A stretch of DNA of 23,258 bases from Candidatus Cloacimonadota bacterium (GTDB lineage: Bacteria; Cloacimonadota; Cloacimonadia; Cloacimonadales; Cloacimonadaceae), in contig JAQUHL010000002.1 of assembly GCA_028683635.1 (NCBI GenBank), positions 1 through 23,258 of the forward strand, read 5' to 3'. Shown piece after piece: positions 1 to 7,219 of the stretch; the first letter of the stretch is position 1, and every line of letters begins with the position of its first letter. The translations under genes were made by a program, and so were the position numbers. The notes beneath the pieces are model-generated. The model did no database searches, was not told where the DNA came from, and worked only from the letters and a program-made list of their open reading frames with translations.

Positions 1-59
1 CCCGTTGGGCTAAGGTATTCCAAACCACTAACCATTCACCGTTCACCATTCTCAAATAC

Positions 60-127
60 CGTTGCAGATCCCGATATATCGAAATGCAGACTTCCAAATA
101 TGCTGGTTGTGAGGCTTTTTTTGTAAA
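60..127 (+). repeat. Family A repeat, copy 1 (left part only)
   Basis: The stretch matches the left half of the four other family A copies: a cgaaat-cagacttccaaata core, then a tgctggttgtgaggct segment and a T-rich run. Similarity stops near 127, so the right half and right terminal repeat are missing. It is a decayed or truncated copy. Confidence 0.75.
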
Positions 128-144
128 GCAGTACGGCCCATTAG

Positions 145-366
145 GGATGGGGGACGTCCTCGTCGCCACAAAGGATATATGCGTTCCGAACAGGCAAACC
201 GTTGCCTCTGTCGACCGGAGCTCGACAGCCCAAATTTGGATGGGGACGTCTCGTCAACACAGAGCCCCTTGCGGGCGCAATATCATAGGCAGGGTGTGAA
301 GCGAAGCGGAATCCCTGTGTATGGGCACCTCACAACCACCAATCAAGCCCCTTGTGGGCGAAACAA
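145..366. repeat. Mosaic of short direct repeats
   Basis: A ggatgggg-gacgtc-tcgtc segment occurs at 145-164 and again, slightly shorter, at 238-255. A second pair, agccccttgYgggcg, occurs at 263-277 and 346-360 with one difference. A perfect 7-bp hairpin (CTGTCGA/TCGACAG, 7-nt loop) lies between them at 208-228. Open frames through here look non-coding: they have no ribosome-binding site and their peptides change composition at repeat boundaries. I see no gene from 1 to 518. Confidence 0.5.
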
Positions 367-370
367 TGAT

Positions 371-503
371 AAAGACCATTACACATCCCGGTTTATCGAA
401 ACACAGACTTCCAAATATGCTGGTTGTGAGGCTTATTTTGTAAATCTATTCCCGCCTACCACGAGTAGGGCTTCGCCCTGCAACCCATGATTCAATGGTC
501 TTT
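371..503 (+). mobile_element. Family A repeat, copy 2 (MITE-like)
   Basis: A 133-bp unit bounded by a perfect 10-bp terminal inverted repeat, AAAGACCATT (371-380) and AATGGTCTTT (494-503). It contains the shared core and a GTAGGGC-ttc-GCCCTGC hairpin, whose one changed base still pairs by G-U wobble. It has no coding capacity. It ends just after the corA stop codon, so it may form part of the corA 3' region. Confidence 0.8.
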
Positions 504-518
504 GGGATCTTTCGTAGT

Positions 519-1586
519 TTAGAGCCAATTTTTTCTGCGGAAGAATAGTAGCATGAATATCAGTAAAGCCAGCATCAGACCCAGGGAGGCAAAGTAACCG
601 AATTTCCAATGCAGTTCGGGCATGTAATCAAAATTCATGCCATAGATTCCGGCGATAAAAGTGAGGGGAATGAAGATGGTGGCGATGATGGTGAGCACTT
701 TCATGATTTCATTCATCCGGATGGAAACCGAGTTCATGTATAGATCCAGAAGGCCGGATATGGTATCCCTATAGCTTTCCAGGGTTTCGATAACCCGCAG
801 GGTGTGATCGTAGAGATCACGGATAAAGAGGTTCAGATTTGGGGAGAGCAGTGGTTCTTCAAGTTTATCAAGGCGGCTGACCACTTCTCTTAAAGGGAAG
901 ATTGAACGGCGGATATTGATCATTTCCTTGCGGAAGTGATGGATTTGTTTTAGGGAGTCTTTTTGAGGTTTTTCCAGGAGGACGGTCTCCAGATCGGTGA
1001 GGCTTTCGCCTACGCTTTCCAGGATCAGGAAATAGTGATCAACAATGGAATCGAGAAGTGAATAGAGCAGGTAATCAGTATTTTTCCGGCGGATGGAGCC
1101 TTTGTTTTCGAAGATGCGTTTGCGAACGTATTCGAAGGTATCGCCGGTCTTTTCCTGGAAGGTGATGAGAATTTTGTCTTTGAGCAGGAAACTTACCTGT
1201 TCGAAATCAACCTGTAGATCTGCAGGAAAGGAGGATAGCATTCTGATTACGAGGTAAAGATACTGGTTGTGTTCTTCGAGTTTGGGTCGTTGATTGACGC
1301 TGAGGATATCTTCAATAGTTAGCTTGTGAACGTCCAGGAAACTGCAGATTTGCTCGACCAGTTCGATATCCTGGAGGCCATCGACATTCAGCCAGGAAGA
1401 TCCACTATAGGAAGCCATTTTATCGAGAGCTTCCCGGGCAGATTGGGGATCAAAAGAATGGACTTCCGATTCCGAATACTGGATCAGGGTGAGTTTCACC
1501 TTTGTCATCTTTTGGGTACCAGTAAAAACCAGGGAACCGGGGGCAAGTCCCAGCTTGGTTTTGGGGTTGACTTGTTGAGCATTCAT
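519..1586 (-). CDS. corA: CorA-family magnesium/divalent metal transporter
   Basis: The 355-residue protein has the CorA layout: a soluble, largely helical cytoplasmic N-terminal domain, then two closely spaced C-terminal membrane segments. The first membrane helix ends in the signature GMN (residues about 316-318, IYGMNF). It is followed by an acidic MPEL loop, a second helix, and a basic C-terminus (FFRRKNWL). CorA pentamers import Mg2+, sometimes Co2+/Ni2+, across the inner membrane. The frame stays open upstream to 1676. I chose the ATG at 1586 because AGGAAG sits about 7 bases before it and the 30 upstream residues do not look CorA-like. It is monocistronic here, with a family A repeat directly after the stop. 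The family assignment is secure; the ion specificity is not. Confidence 0.93.
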   Translation of the reverse strand: MNAQQVNPKTKLGLAPGSLVFTGTQKMTKVKLTLIQYSESEVHSFDPQSAREALDKMASYSGSSWLNVDGLQDIELVEQICSFLDVHKLTIEDILSVNQRPKLEEHNQYLYLVIRMLSSFPADLQVDFEQVSFLLKDKILITFQEKTGDTFEYVRKRIFENKGSIRRKNTDYLLYSLLDSIVDHYFLILESVGESLTDLETVLLEKPQKDSLKQIHHFRKEMINIRRSIFPLREVVSRLDKLEEPLLSPNLNLFIRDLYDHTLRVIETLESYRDTISGLLDLYMNSVSIRMNEIMKVLTIIATIFIPLTFIAGIYGMNFDYMPELHWKFGYFASLGLMLALLIFMLLFFRRKNWL

Positions 1587-1841
1587 AACGCACTTCCTGC
1601 TGAGTATTATTGCTTGAATAGGATCGGGCAAAATGCGAAGCAGCAAAGGTATTCCCTCATCCCAATTCAGACACATCGGGATTGAGGAGGAGCCTGCCCA
1701 ATACCCATCTGTGCATAAAACAATTCAAATAATGAGCCATCCAAGCCCATCACTGGATTCCAAAAGATAAGATAAGCAGCTTGGTGAAATTATGCCAAAA
1801 GAATAAGAAAAGTAGCACTTGGGGCTAATCCTCTGTTTACC

Positions 1842-1925
1842 TTGAAATGACATAATCCAAGCCCAGCCCTCTGCCCTTTATGGTATGAAGCGCTTCCTCA
1901 TACCCCGCCCTGTTATGTTGTTTCA
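1842..1925 (+). mobile_element. Family B repeat, copy 1
   Basis: The left end TTGAAATGACATAA (from 1842) is mirrored by TTATGTTGTTTCAA (1912-1925), with 12 of 14 positions complementary. Between them is a C-rich then G/T-rich interior (ccaagcccagccct ... ccccgccc), as in the copies near 6780 and 9837. The element is non-coding and palindromic-ended. I see no gene from 1587 to 2084, only this copy and family A copy 3. Confidence 0.7.
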
Positions 1926-1945
1926 AGGTGAATTCCGGATGATAG

Positions 1946-2087
1946 AAAGATCGTTGCACATTCCGATTTATCGAAATACAGACTTCCAGATATGCTGGTT
2001 GTGAGGGTTTTTTGTGTAAATCTATTCCCGCCCACCATCCTAAAAGGAGTAGGGCTTCGCCGTATAACCCATTATTCTATGGTCTTA
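1946..2087 (+). mobile_element. Family A repeat, copy 3, abutting the truncated transposase
   Basis: A full-length copy of about 141 bp with diverged ends (AAAGATCGTT at 1946; ATGGTCTTA at 2079-2087). Its right terminal bases TTA at 2085-2087, read on the minus strand, are the TAA stop of the adjacent transposase fragment. The repeat boundary therefore coincides with the point where the transposase is cut off. The internal hairpin is damaged (GTAGGGC-ttc-GCCGTAT). Confidence 0.75.
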
Positions 2088-2564
2088 CTTTGCCTGCTTT
2101 TCTTTGTCTGACTGGATGTGAGAAGGTCTTGGGCGTCTATATCGTAACTTTATCTTTGCGAGGCTTTTTGACATTGTTGGTCTGCTGACCTTGACGTTGT
2201 ATACCTTTTCTAACTCAGCACTCAACTTGTCTAATGTCCAGAAAACAGTATTGCCCTCGCTGTCTTTCTGGGTTGTTACCCACTCTAATATGCTACTTTT
2301 CATCTCATCTGTCAGGATGGCTGGTTTATGCCCCTTGGGATTATCAACCAGACCTTCGACTCCACTTTCCTTGAACTGTTTGATCCAACGAAAAAGAGTC
2401 CTGGGATTAACTCTGTAAGCTTTTGCAATTTCTTCTGTCTTGAGCCAGGAAAAACTGGATATAATTGTTAACTTCCGTACAACAGATCCATTAGGAAGAG
2501 CCGATATCGCCTGCTCTATTAACTCTAATGTGCCACTATCGATGCTTGCTTTGTGTCGTGCCAT
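2085..2564 (-). pseudogene. IS630-type transposase, N-terminal fragment
   Basis: The 159-residue product has a helix-turn-helix region (TEEIAKAYRVNPRTLFRWIKQF, residues about 43-64), a linker ending GLVDNPKGHKP, and a second winged-helix segment (ILEWV ... WTLDKLSAELEKVYNVKVS ... RYRRPRPSH). This is the DNA-binding half of IS630/Tc1-mariner-type transposases. The DDE catalytic domain that should follow RPRPSH is absent, and no DDE sequence is visible beyond the family A repeat that supplies the stop codon. The start ATG at 2564 has GGAG about 6 bases upstream. The product may still bind element ends but should not catalyse transposition. Alternative: a naturally split transposase whose second half lies elsewhere. 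Confidence 0.8.
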
Positions 2565-2576
2565 GTCTTACTCCTA

Positions 2577-2614
2577 CCATATAAGATATAAGACAAAGTA
2601 ATCATAATATATGG
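2577..2614. repeat. Inverted repeat upstream of transposase fragment
   Basis: CCATATA (2577-2583) and TATATGG (2608-2614) form a perfect 7-bp inverted repeat with a 24-bp AT-rich spacer, just upstream of the transposase start. It could be part of the insertion-sequence end or its promoter/operator. I could not match it to an end on the other side of the gene. Confidence 0.3.
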
Positions 2615-2689
2615 CATGTAAATGGAAATCTTGTATTATTTGCACTATCGTGTATGAATCCAGAGATGGTCAATGTGCTTATCTGGCAA

Positions 2690-2776
2690 GGTGGCCCTCA
2701 GATCGGAATGAGTAGCTCTATTCTTCGGAGGGGGTGGCTCTGAAACTGCGGACTGATGGCTCTATGCCATCGGAAT
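2690..2776 (+). repeat. Four imperfect tandem repeats of about 22 bp
   Basis: GGCTCT-like blocks begin at 2693, 2714, 2736 and 2758 (spacing 21, 22, 22), each followed by a CGGA block at 2704, 2725, 2749 and 2771. Such arrays with a two-helical-turn period are typical of transposase-binding ends, for example of IS21-type elements. No IS21 transposase gene is visible, so this looks like an orphan element end. The rest of 2615-2984 holds no gene that I can see. Confidence 0.5.
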
Positions 2777-2984
2777 ATTCATTTGAGCAGTGTCATGTAT
2801 GGATACAACTTCTTACAATCAGAAAGAGACAGTCTACAAGAAACTGTTTATCGTTGCAGACGGAGAGGAAATCAAGGGAATAATTTACAGCAACAGAATA
2901 AGATTGTTGATTGATACAATCGTTGTAGAGGGAGTTATCTAAAAAATATGGAGGATACCGATTATGATGTCTCCAAGGAAAATA

Positions 2985-3896
2985 TTACAAATCTATTTTT
3001 ATTTTTAGTTTAATCCTTGTATGATCAATTTCTCTAATTGGATTAGGTATAACAAAGAAGTTTATCAAATCAGACCAATCAATATCTCTAATCGTAACAA
3101 CTTCGTTCAAATACAAACTAACCCAAGAATTACCAACCCTAAAATTTGGATACGTGTTATCAACTTTATCTTTAGAGATCCGCACATAGTCTTCATCTAA
3201 TTCGAATCCGATGTACTTTCTACCTAACCGCTTTGCTGATATTGCAGTCGTGCCAGTGCCTAAAAAAGGGTCTAGAATTGTATCACCTTCATCAGTTGAT
3301 AATAAAATCAATCTATCAAGAAGGTGTGGAGGTAATTGGCAGGGATGTAAATCTCTTTTAGATGTATGCTTAACCCTGTGTATATCTGACCAAACATCCG
3401 AAACTAATGGTCCAAACGGGTGTAATTGATCCTTTTTTCCCCCATAATCTTTTTGTAGGTACCCCGTTTTCCTGTCTCTCTTATGAGGATATCTAAGTTC
3501 ATTCAGTTTGAAGTTTTTTTCTGATTTAGTATAGAATAGAATACCGTAATGAGCAGGCTGGAGGGATTTTCCCATTGGTGAAGTAGGAGCATCCCATGAT
3601 ATCCAGTGTCTGAAATATGCATATTTATTCAAAGTTTCTGAGTAGTACATAAGCCACTTTGGAATGTTGTGAACAAATATCGATCCAGATGGCTTTGTAA
3701 CCCTTATCATTTCTGATATCCATACAGAACACCAGTCGAGATATTCCTGAAAACTGCGCCTATCAGTATAGCTCTTATATCCTTTTTTTAGATTGAAAGG
3801 AGGATCTGCAAAAGTCATGTCCACAGAATCGTTTGGCATAGTCTTTAGCAACTCAATGCAATCTCCTTGTATGATTTGGTTGCAATACTCGTTCAT
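2985..3896 (-). CDS. Beta-type DNA methyltransferase (probably adenine-N6) of a restriction-modification operon
   Basis: In the 303-residue protein the catalytic motif IV DPPF (residues 31-34, FADPPFNL) comes first, then HPCQLP (184-189), then the S-adenosylmethionine-binding DPFLGTGTT (209-217). This order is that of beta-class amino-methyltransferases. DPPF/DPPY usually goes with adenine-N6 methylation, so m6A is likely but not proved. HPCQLP followed by LLDRLILLSTDEGD is a usual conserved block of these modification enzymes. The ATG at 3896 overlaps the stop of the upstream gene by one base (TAATG), so the two are probably translationally coupled. The gene is AT-rich compared with the corA and nuo genes, which suggests horizontal acquisition. 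The last 40 residues are family-atypical and may be strain-specific. Confidence 0.9.
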   Translation of the reverse strand: MNEYCNQIIQGDCIELLKTMPNDSVDMTFADPPFNLKKGYKSYTDRRSFQEYLDWCSVWISEMIRVTKPSGSIFVHNIPKWLMYYSETLNKYAYFRHWISWDAPTSPMGKSLQPAHYGILFYTKSEKNFKLNELRYPHKRDRKTGYLQKDYGGKKDQLHPFGPLVSDVWSDIHRVKHTSKRDLHPCQLPPHLLDRLILLSTDEGDTILDPFLGTGTTAISAKRLGRKYIGFELDEDYVRISKDKVDNTYPNFRVGNSWVSLYLNEVVTIRDIDWSDLINFFVIPNPIREIDHTRIKLKIKIDL

Positions 3897-4885
3897 TAAT
3901 CACCCATGTGTTCCCGATCTAATGTTTTGATAAGGAAATTTTTAAATCTTTCCATTTCATCAGCATGAAATGTGAAAACATCGTCATAAGCAGCTACCAT
4001 TCGGCCTAAATCACCCTTCCTAACATACCATCCAATACCGTCTACGAAACCGATAAATTTCGCCTCAGGGTAATGTTTCTTTAGTAGATTGTGAACAGCT
4101 ATCTCAGTTTTTGATTTATCCCCTTGCCCAGATGAAGTTGTTTTTAGATATGAGCTTTCGATAATGATTTTTGGATGCGTTTTATTGGGAATAATAAAGT
4201 CCATAGTCCTCTTTGTATCGTGAGCATTAGTGACTAAATCTTTTAAATCTCCCGTCATTGAGTTCACGTTTAATGTCTTAAGCAATTTTTTTATTACTGA
4301 TTCAGGGTTGGTTTCCGTTTTTCCCGAATAACTGCCTTTTTCCTTATATCTTGCTAGACTATCAAGAATTTCTGGTAACTCAAACTGTAACTTGGTAATA
4401 CTCAGTTTTTTTAACTCGAAAGTTGGAATTGTTCTAGTAAGAAATGGAACTGTAGATCCCTCAAAAAACAGGTTAATTATTCCCTTGGAGAAGCTTGGGT
4501 TATTTTTTATCAAAGCGGTAATTTTATCGTCACTCCACTCTTTAGTGTCAGTATTATTAGTGCCTGCCCATTTCTCTTTCAATACTAGTTTCGACAATTC
4601 TTGATCGTCGACAATACGGATCAAAGTAATTATTCGCTTAAAAAACTCATTTGACACTCCTGTTAATGCTAACAATGAAGTCAAACCGATTTCTTTCTCC
4701 ATTATGACTTTTACGAAGAGTTCTTTAGTCGCGCCTACGTTTTTAATCTCGCGTTGTAAGTTCAATAAAGTATCTCTAATCAAGACAATATGTGATTCAT
4801 ATTCGCTCTCGAAACTGTCATTTACAAAATAATATGTATTTTTCTGAATTACTGTATCATACTTTTCTTGATTTGATCTTGTCAT
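3896..4885 (-). CDS. Candidate type II restriction endonuclease between two methyltransferases
   Basis: I do not recognise the family with certainty. The 329-residue soluble protein sits between, and is tightly packed with, two DNA methyltransferases: one base separates it from the upstream stop and one base overlaps downstream. This is the usual place for a cognate restriction enzyme. The C-terminal third carries a plausible PD-(D/E)XK-type core: MDFIIP (D229), a beta strand IIIESSY (E243), then TTSSGQGDKSKTE with K257 and K259, and a later strand KFIGFVDGIGWYV. The N-terminal two thirds are mostly helical and could be the recognition part. The start ATG at 4885 follows an AAAGGAGTTTAAC ribosome-binding region. 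Alternative: a specificity or accessory protein of the system. Confidence 0.65.
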   Translation of the reverse strand: MTRSNQEKYDTVIQKNTYYFVNDSFESEYESHIVLIRDTLLNLQREIKNVGATKELFVKVIMEKEIGLTSLLALTGVSNEFFKRIITLIRIVDDQELSKLVLKEKWAGTNNTDTKEWSDDKITALIKNNPSFSKGIINLFFEGSTVPFLTRTIPTFELKKLSITKLQFELPEILDSLARYKEKGSYSGKTETNPESVIKKLLKTLNVNSMTGDLKDLVTNAHDTKRTMDFIIPNKTHPKIIIESSYLKTTSSGQGDKSKTEIAVHNLLKKHYPEAKFIGFVDGIGWYVRKGDLGRMVAAYDDVFTFHADEMERFKNFLIKTLDREHMGD

Positions 4886-4886
4886 G

Positions 4887-6110
4887 TTAAACTCCTTTTT
4901 TAAACATCAAAATGTATTCATCTTTCATAGTATTCCTCATGCCTCGTATCGGCTTCAACATACATTTTATCAAGTCTAATTTGTATTTCTTAGCAGATTC
5001 TATGATAAACCTTTCTAGCCTTACACCGCCAGTTTGCTTAGTATTAGAGCCGATAATCACTATGAAGTACTTACCTGCTTTGAGTACACGGGAGATTTCT
5101 TTACAAACATAGTCCATGTCTATTTGGTATTGTTTGAGTTTTTCTTCTCGTGATTTACCTTTTAAACCTATAAGTCTTGTTTTCAATTCTTTTATGTCAT
5201 AGCCAAGAAATTCTAATTGGTCCTTATCGTTCTCGATATAATCTATAGCAAATGAATATGGGGGCGAAGTCAAAACACAATCTACACTTGAGTCTGGTAA
5301 TCTGATATCAAGAGCATCTGAATCTGGGAGTATTCTCATAGAACCAATATCGGCATCAGAATAATACATATTGCTATGCATGTCTTTTACTTGATTGTAG
5401 TATTTATCTAAGACCCTTCGGAAGAGCATTTCGTGATTCTGTGTTTTAACCCTTTTTGAATATCCCATTGCATCTAAAAAAGCGAGGAATGCTAGGTTAT
5501 ATACCTTTCTTTTCTCGACATCGGTATTGTCACAAATACGGGTTAAAACATCCCCTCTGCTGAAATAATTAAACAGCATTTTATCCTTTGTGGGTAAGTA
5601 CTCTAGCATATGGAGTTTTATACTTAGAGCATCGTACTTAGTTTGGATCATGAATCTACAAAAAGGACTGATATCAATAGCATATGATTCTATTCCCATT
5701 AAAGATGCTTCAATATTGGTTGTCCCGCTCCCTGCCATAGGATCTAATATGATATCTCCTTTGTTAACTCCAGCAATGTTGATCAGTGCTTTAACAAGTT
5801 GAGGGTGAAACTTGCCACGATAAGGGAACAATCCATGACTTGCATAAGCAGTAGCGTAATTACTCTCATCGTTGTCGTAATCAAAGTTGTGTTGTTGTTC
5901 TGATTTGAAATTCTGCAAATAGTGTTTCGATGGCCTCCCATCAATTGTTTTTATATAGGCTGTCCGCTCTAAAAGTTTTTCCGAATCTAACAAAGTTTTC
6001 TCCAAGTATGCTAGCTCAAGCTCAAAAATGTCGTTTACTCCTGGCAGCAATTCTACGGTATCACCAAAAATCAAATCAGTTATGCTGGCAATAGTACTCA
6101 GATTTATCAC
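4887..6110 (-). CDS. Cytosine-N4-type DNA methyltransferase
   Basis: The 407-residue protein has a FPYRGKFHPQL block (residues 95-105), the S-adenosylmethionine site DPMAGSGTT (123-131) followed by an acidic strand (YAIDISP), and the catalytic TSPPYSFAIDY (281-291). SPPY is characteristic of N4-cytosine methyltransferases. The roughly 150 residues between the cofactor and catalytic motifs could hold the target-recognition region. Translation starts at GTG (6110) with GAGGAATAA just before it. It is the first large gene of the leftward operon and is separated from the candidate endonuclease by one base. With the DPPF enzyme downstream, each methyltransferase may modify a different strand or base of one asymmetric site; this is inference. 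A stand-alone m4C enzyme is the alternative. Confidence 0.88.
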   Translation of the reverse strand: MINLSTIASITDLIFGDTVELLPGVNDIFELELAYLEKTLLDSEKLLERTAYIKTIDGRPSKHYLQNFKSEQQHNFDYDNDESNYATAYASHGLFPYRGKFHPQLVKALINIAGVNKGDIILDPMAGSGTTNIEASLMGIESYAIDISPFCRFMIQTKYDALSIKLHMLEYLPTKDKMLFNYFSRGDVLTRICDNTDVEKRKVYNLAFLAFLDAMGYSKRVKTQNHEMLFRRVLDKYYNQVKDMHSNMYYSDADIGSMRILPDSDALDIRLPDSSVDCVLTSPPYSFAIDYIENDKDQLEFLGYDIKELKTRLIGLKGKSREEKLKQYQIDMDYVCKEISRVLKAGKYFIVIIGSNTKQTGGVRLERFIIESAKKYKLDLIKCMLKPIRGMRNTMKDEYILMFKKGV

Positions 6111-6167
6111 TTATTCCTCTTCACAGTCCTTTTTCCTATTACCAATAGTAAGGAGTTTTTGTCAATC

Positions 6168-6347
6168 TCAAATATTACCTTGGTGGCATTGATACTCCAG
6201 AACAGCATCACGATTCTCCCTATATGCCGTGTATAAGTCATAATTGTTAGTGGCATGTTTCACCAGTTTTGTTTTGTCAAAGTGCAAATTACTTTTAAGT
6301 TTAAGTAGTTCCTGGATAGTAATGAATCTGTTGTTATCAGCTTCCAT
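6168..6347 (-). CDS. 59-aa protein at head of restriction-modification operon (fragment?)
   Basis: The 59-residue product starts MEADNNRFITIQELL and ends YQCHQGNI. AAGAGG sits 6 bases before its ATG, so translation is credible. The stretch KTKLVKHATNNYDLYTAYR followed by EYQCHQ resembles, from memory, the N-terminus of a family of restriction-associated proteins that carry a GIY-YIG nuclease domain (pattern K-LVRH-D-R-D--YR---E-YQ--Q). If so, the rest of the protein is missing after residue 59. It lies 57 bases upstream of the GTG of the m4C-type methyltransferase, in the same direction. It could instead be a small regulator of the operon, though no helix-turn-helix is obvious. Confidence 0.5.
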   Translation of the reverse strand: MEADNNRFITIQELLKLKSNLHFDKTKLVKHATNNYDLYTAYRENRDAVLEYQCHQGNI

Positions 6348-6390
6348 GTTATACCTCTTAGCGTACGTTCGTTGTTGATAGTATAGTTGA

Positions 6391-6417
6391 GTAATACGAT
6401 GTGGGAGGTTTTGTCAA
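6391..6417 (-). promoter_or_regulatory. Possible promoter of the restriction-modification operon
   Basis: On the minus strand a perfect TTGACA (6417-6412) is followed after 15 bases by TATTAC (6396-6391). The spacing is short and the -10 is weak. It sits about 45-70 bases before the 59-aa start codon. Confidence 0.3.
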
Positions 6418-6539
6418 TGGTTTTAATTTAACCAAAACAGCTGAGCGATTTGTCAGTTCGAACAAAACAGGTGTTTGGGTGCTGATATCAGACATGTTTT
6501 AGATATTGATAATATCTTCTATTCTTAGCCGTCCCACTC

Positions 6540-6746
6540 ACACTGTGAGTCTTTCCAACTGGTCTATTTCGTTGATATTCAGCCAGTTCTGAAACAGTCT
6601 GAAATCAGTCCATTTTTGACACAAAGCTGTCACAAATCAGTCCAAAGAAGTCCAAAACCACTGTGACACGTTTCCTAAAGAAGTCCTAAGCATCTCTGCA
6701 CCGGATAAGAGCTCATGCTGATTTGTCATACTGTTGCTGTATGACA
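6540..6746. promoter_or_regulatory. Gene-free region with phased AGTCY motifs and TGACA palindromes
   Basis: AGTCC/AGTCT occurs at 6596, 6607, 6639, 6649 and 6682, at intervals of 11, 32, 10 and 33 bases, close to whole helical turns. TGACA and TGTCA words form an inverted pair at 6617-6632, and a perfect 8-bp hairpin TGTCATAC-n7-GTATGACA lies at 6724-6746. I see no gene between 6348 and 6778. Confidence 0.35.
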
Positions 6747-6778
6747 CTTTGGGTGCCATTTAATAACAGATTCTAATC

Positions 6779-6860
6779 TGAAATGACATAATCGGGCGGG
6801 GTATGGGGCAGTGCTCCACTCAATATTGGGCGGAGGATGGGGCTTGGATTATGTCAAACA
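6779..6860 (-). mobile_element. Family B repeat, copy 2 (inverted orientation)
   Basis: It begins TGAAATGACATAATCGGGCGGGG and ends GGGGCTTGGATTATGTCAAA. Its order of internal blocks (GGGCGGGGTATG, then CAATATTGGGCGG, then TGGGGCTTGGATTATG) matches the reverse complements of the copies at 1842 and 9837. It is non-coding. Confidence 0.7.
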
Positions 6861-6980
6861 ATGTCAATTCTTTAAAAATCCTCGGGGAATAGGGGCAGCG
6901 CACCTATAAGTTCTTACCCAAATCTTCAAATGGGTATCATCTGTCATAGTGGTCGTATGGGTTTGTGAGGCAGAGCATAG

Positions 6981-7001
6981 CCCCGCAGTTCGACTGCGGG
7001 G
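6981..7001. repeat. Strong GC-rich hairpin
   Basis: CCCCGCAGT and ACTGCGGGG form a perfect 9-bp stem around a 3-base loop. There is no T-run on either side, so it is not a standard intrinsic terminator. It could be a processing site or a REP-like element. From 6861 to 7219 I find no gene, only this hairpin and a low-complexity ATTC-type stretch at 7089-7126. Confidence 0.5.
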
Positions 7002-7219
7002 AGACGTGACAACTCCACCCTCCTAGAGTCCGGAGCATGGCGGAGGACGGCACCATTTCCCCACCATTCAAAACAACACCCCTTCCCCATTCATCCTTCA
7101 TTATTCATTTTTCATCATTCATTCTAAATCCCACATCCCCAAACCCAAAAACTCAACAATCCTCTGGCCATTCCCTCCAAATCCCCTATTCTATCTACAA
7201 ACGGAACCTTGAGGTTACT

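Noticed and set aside
84..490. Two overlapping open frames of 71 and 103 codons
   Set aside because: They run through non-coding repeats, have no ribosome-binding site, and encode the translated family A repeat.
2592..2608. TAAGACAAAG upstream of the transposase as a matching terminal repeat for family A
   Set aside because: It shares only the first bases and points the wrong way to be the right end of an element containing the transposase.
6981..7001. Hairpin as an intrinsic terminator
   Set aside because: Strong stem but no T-run on either strand.
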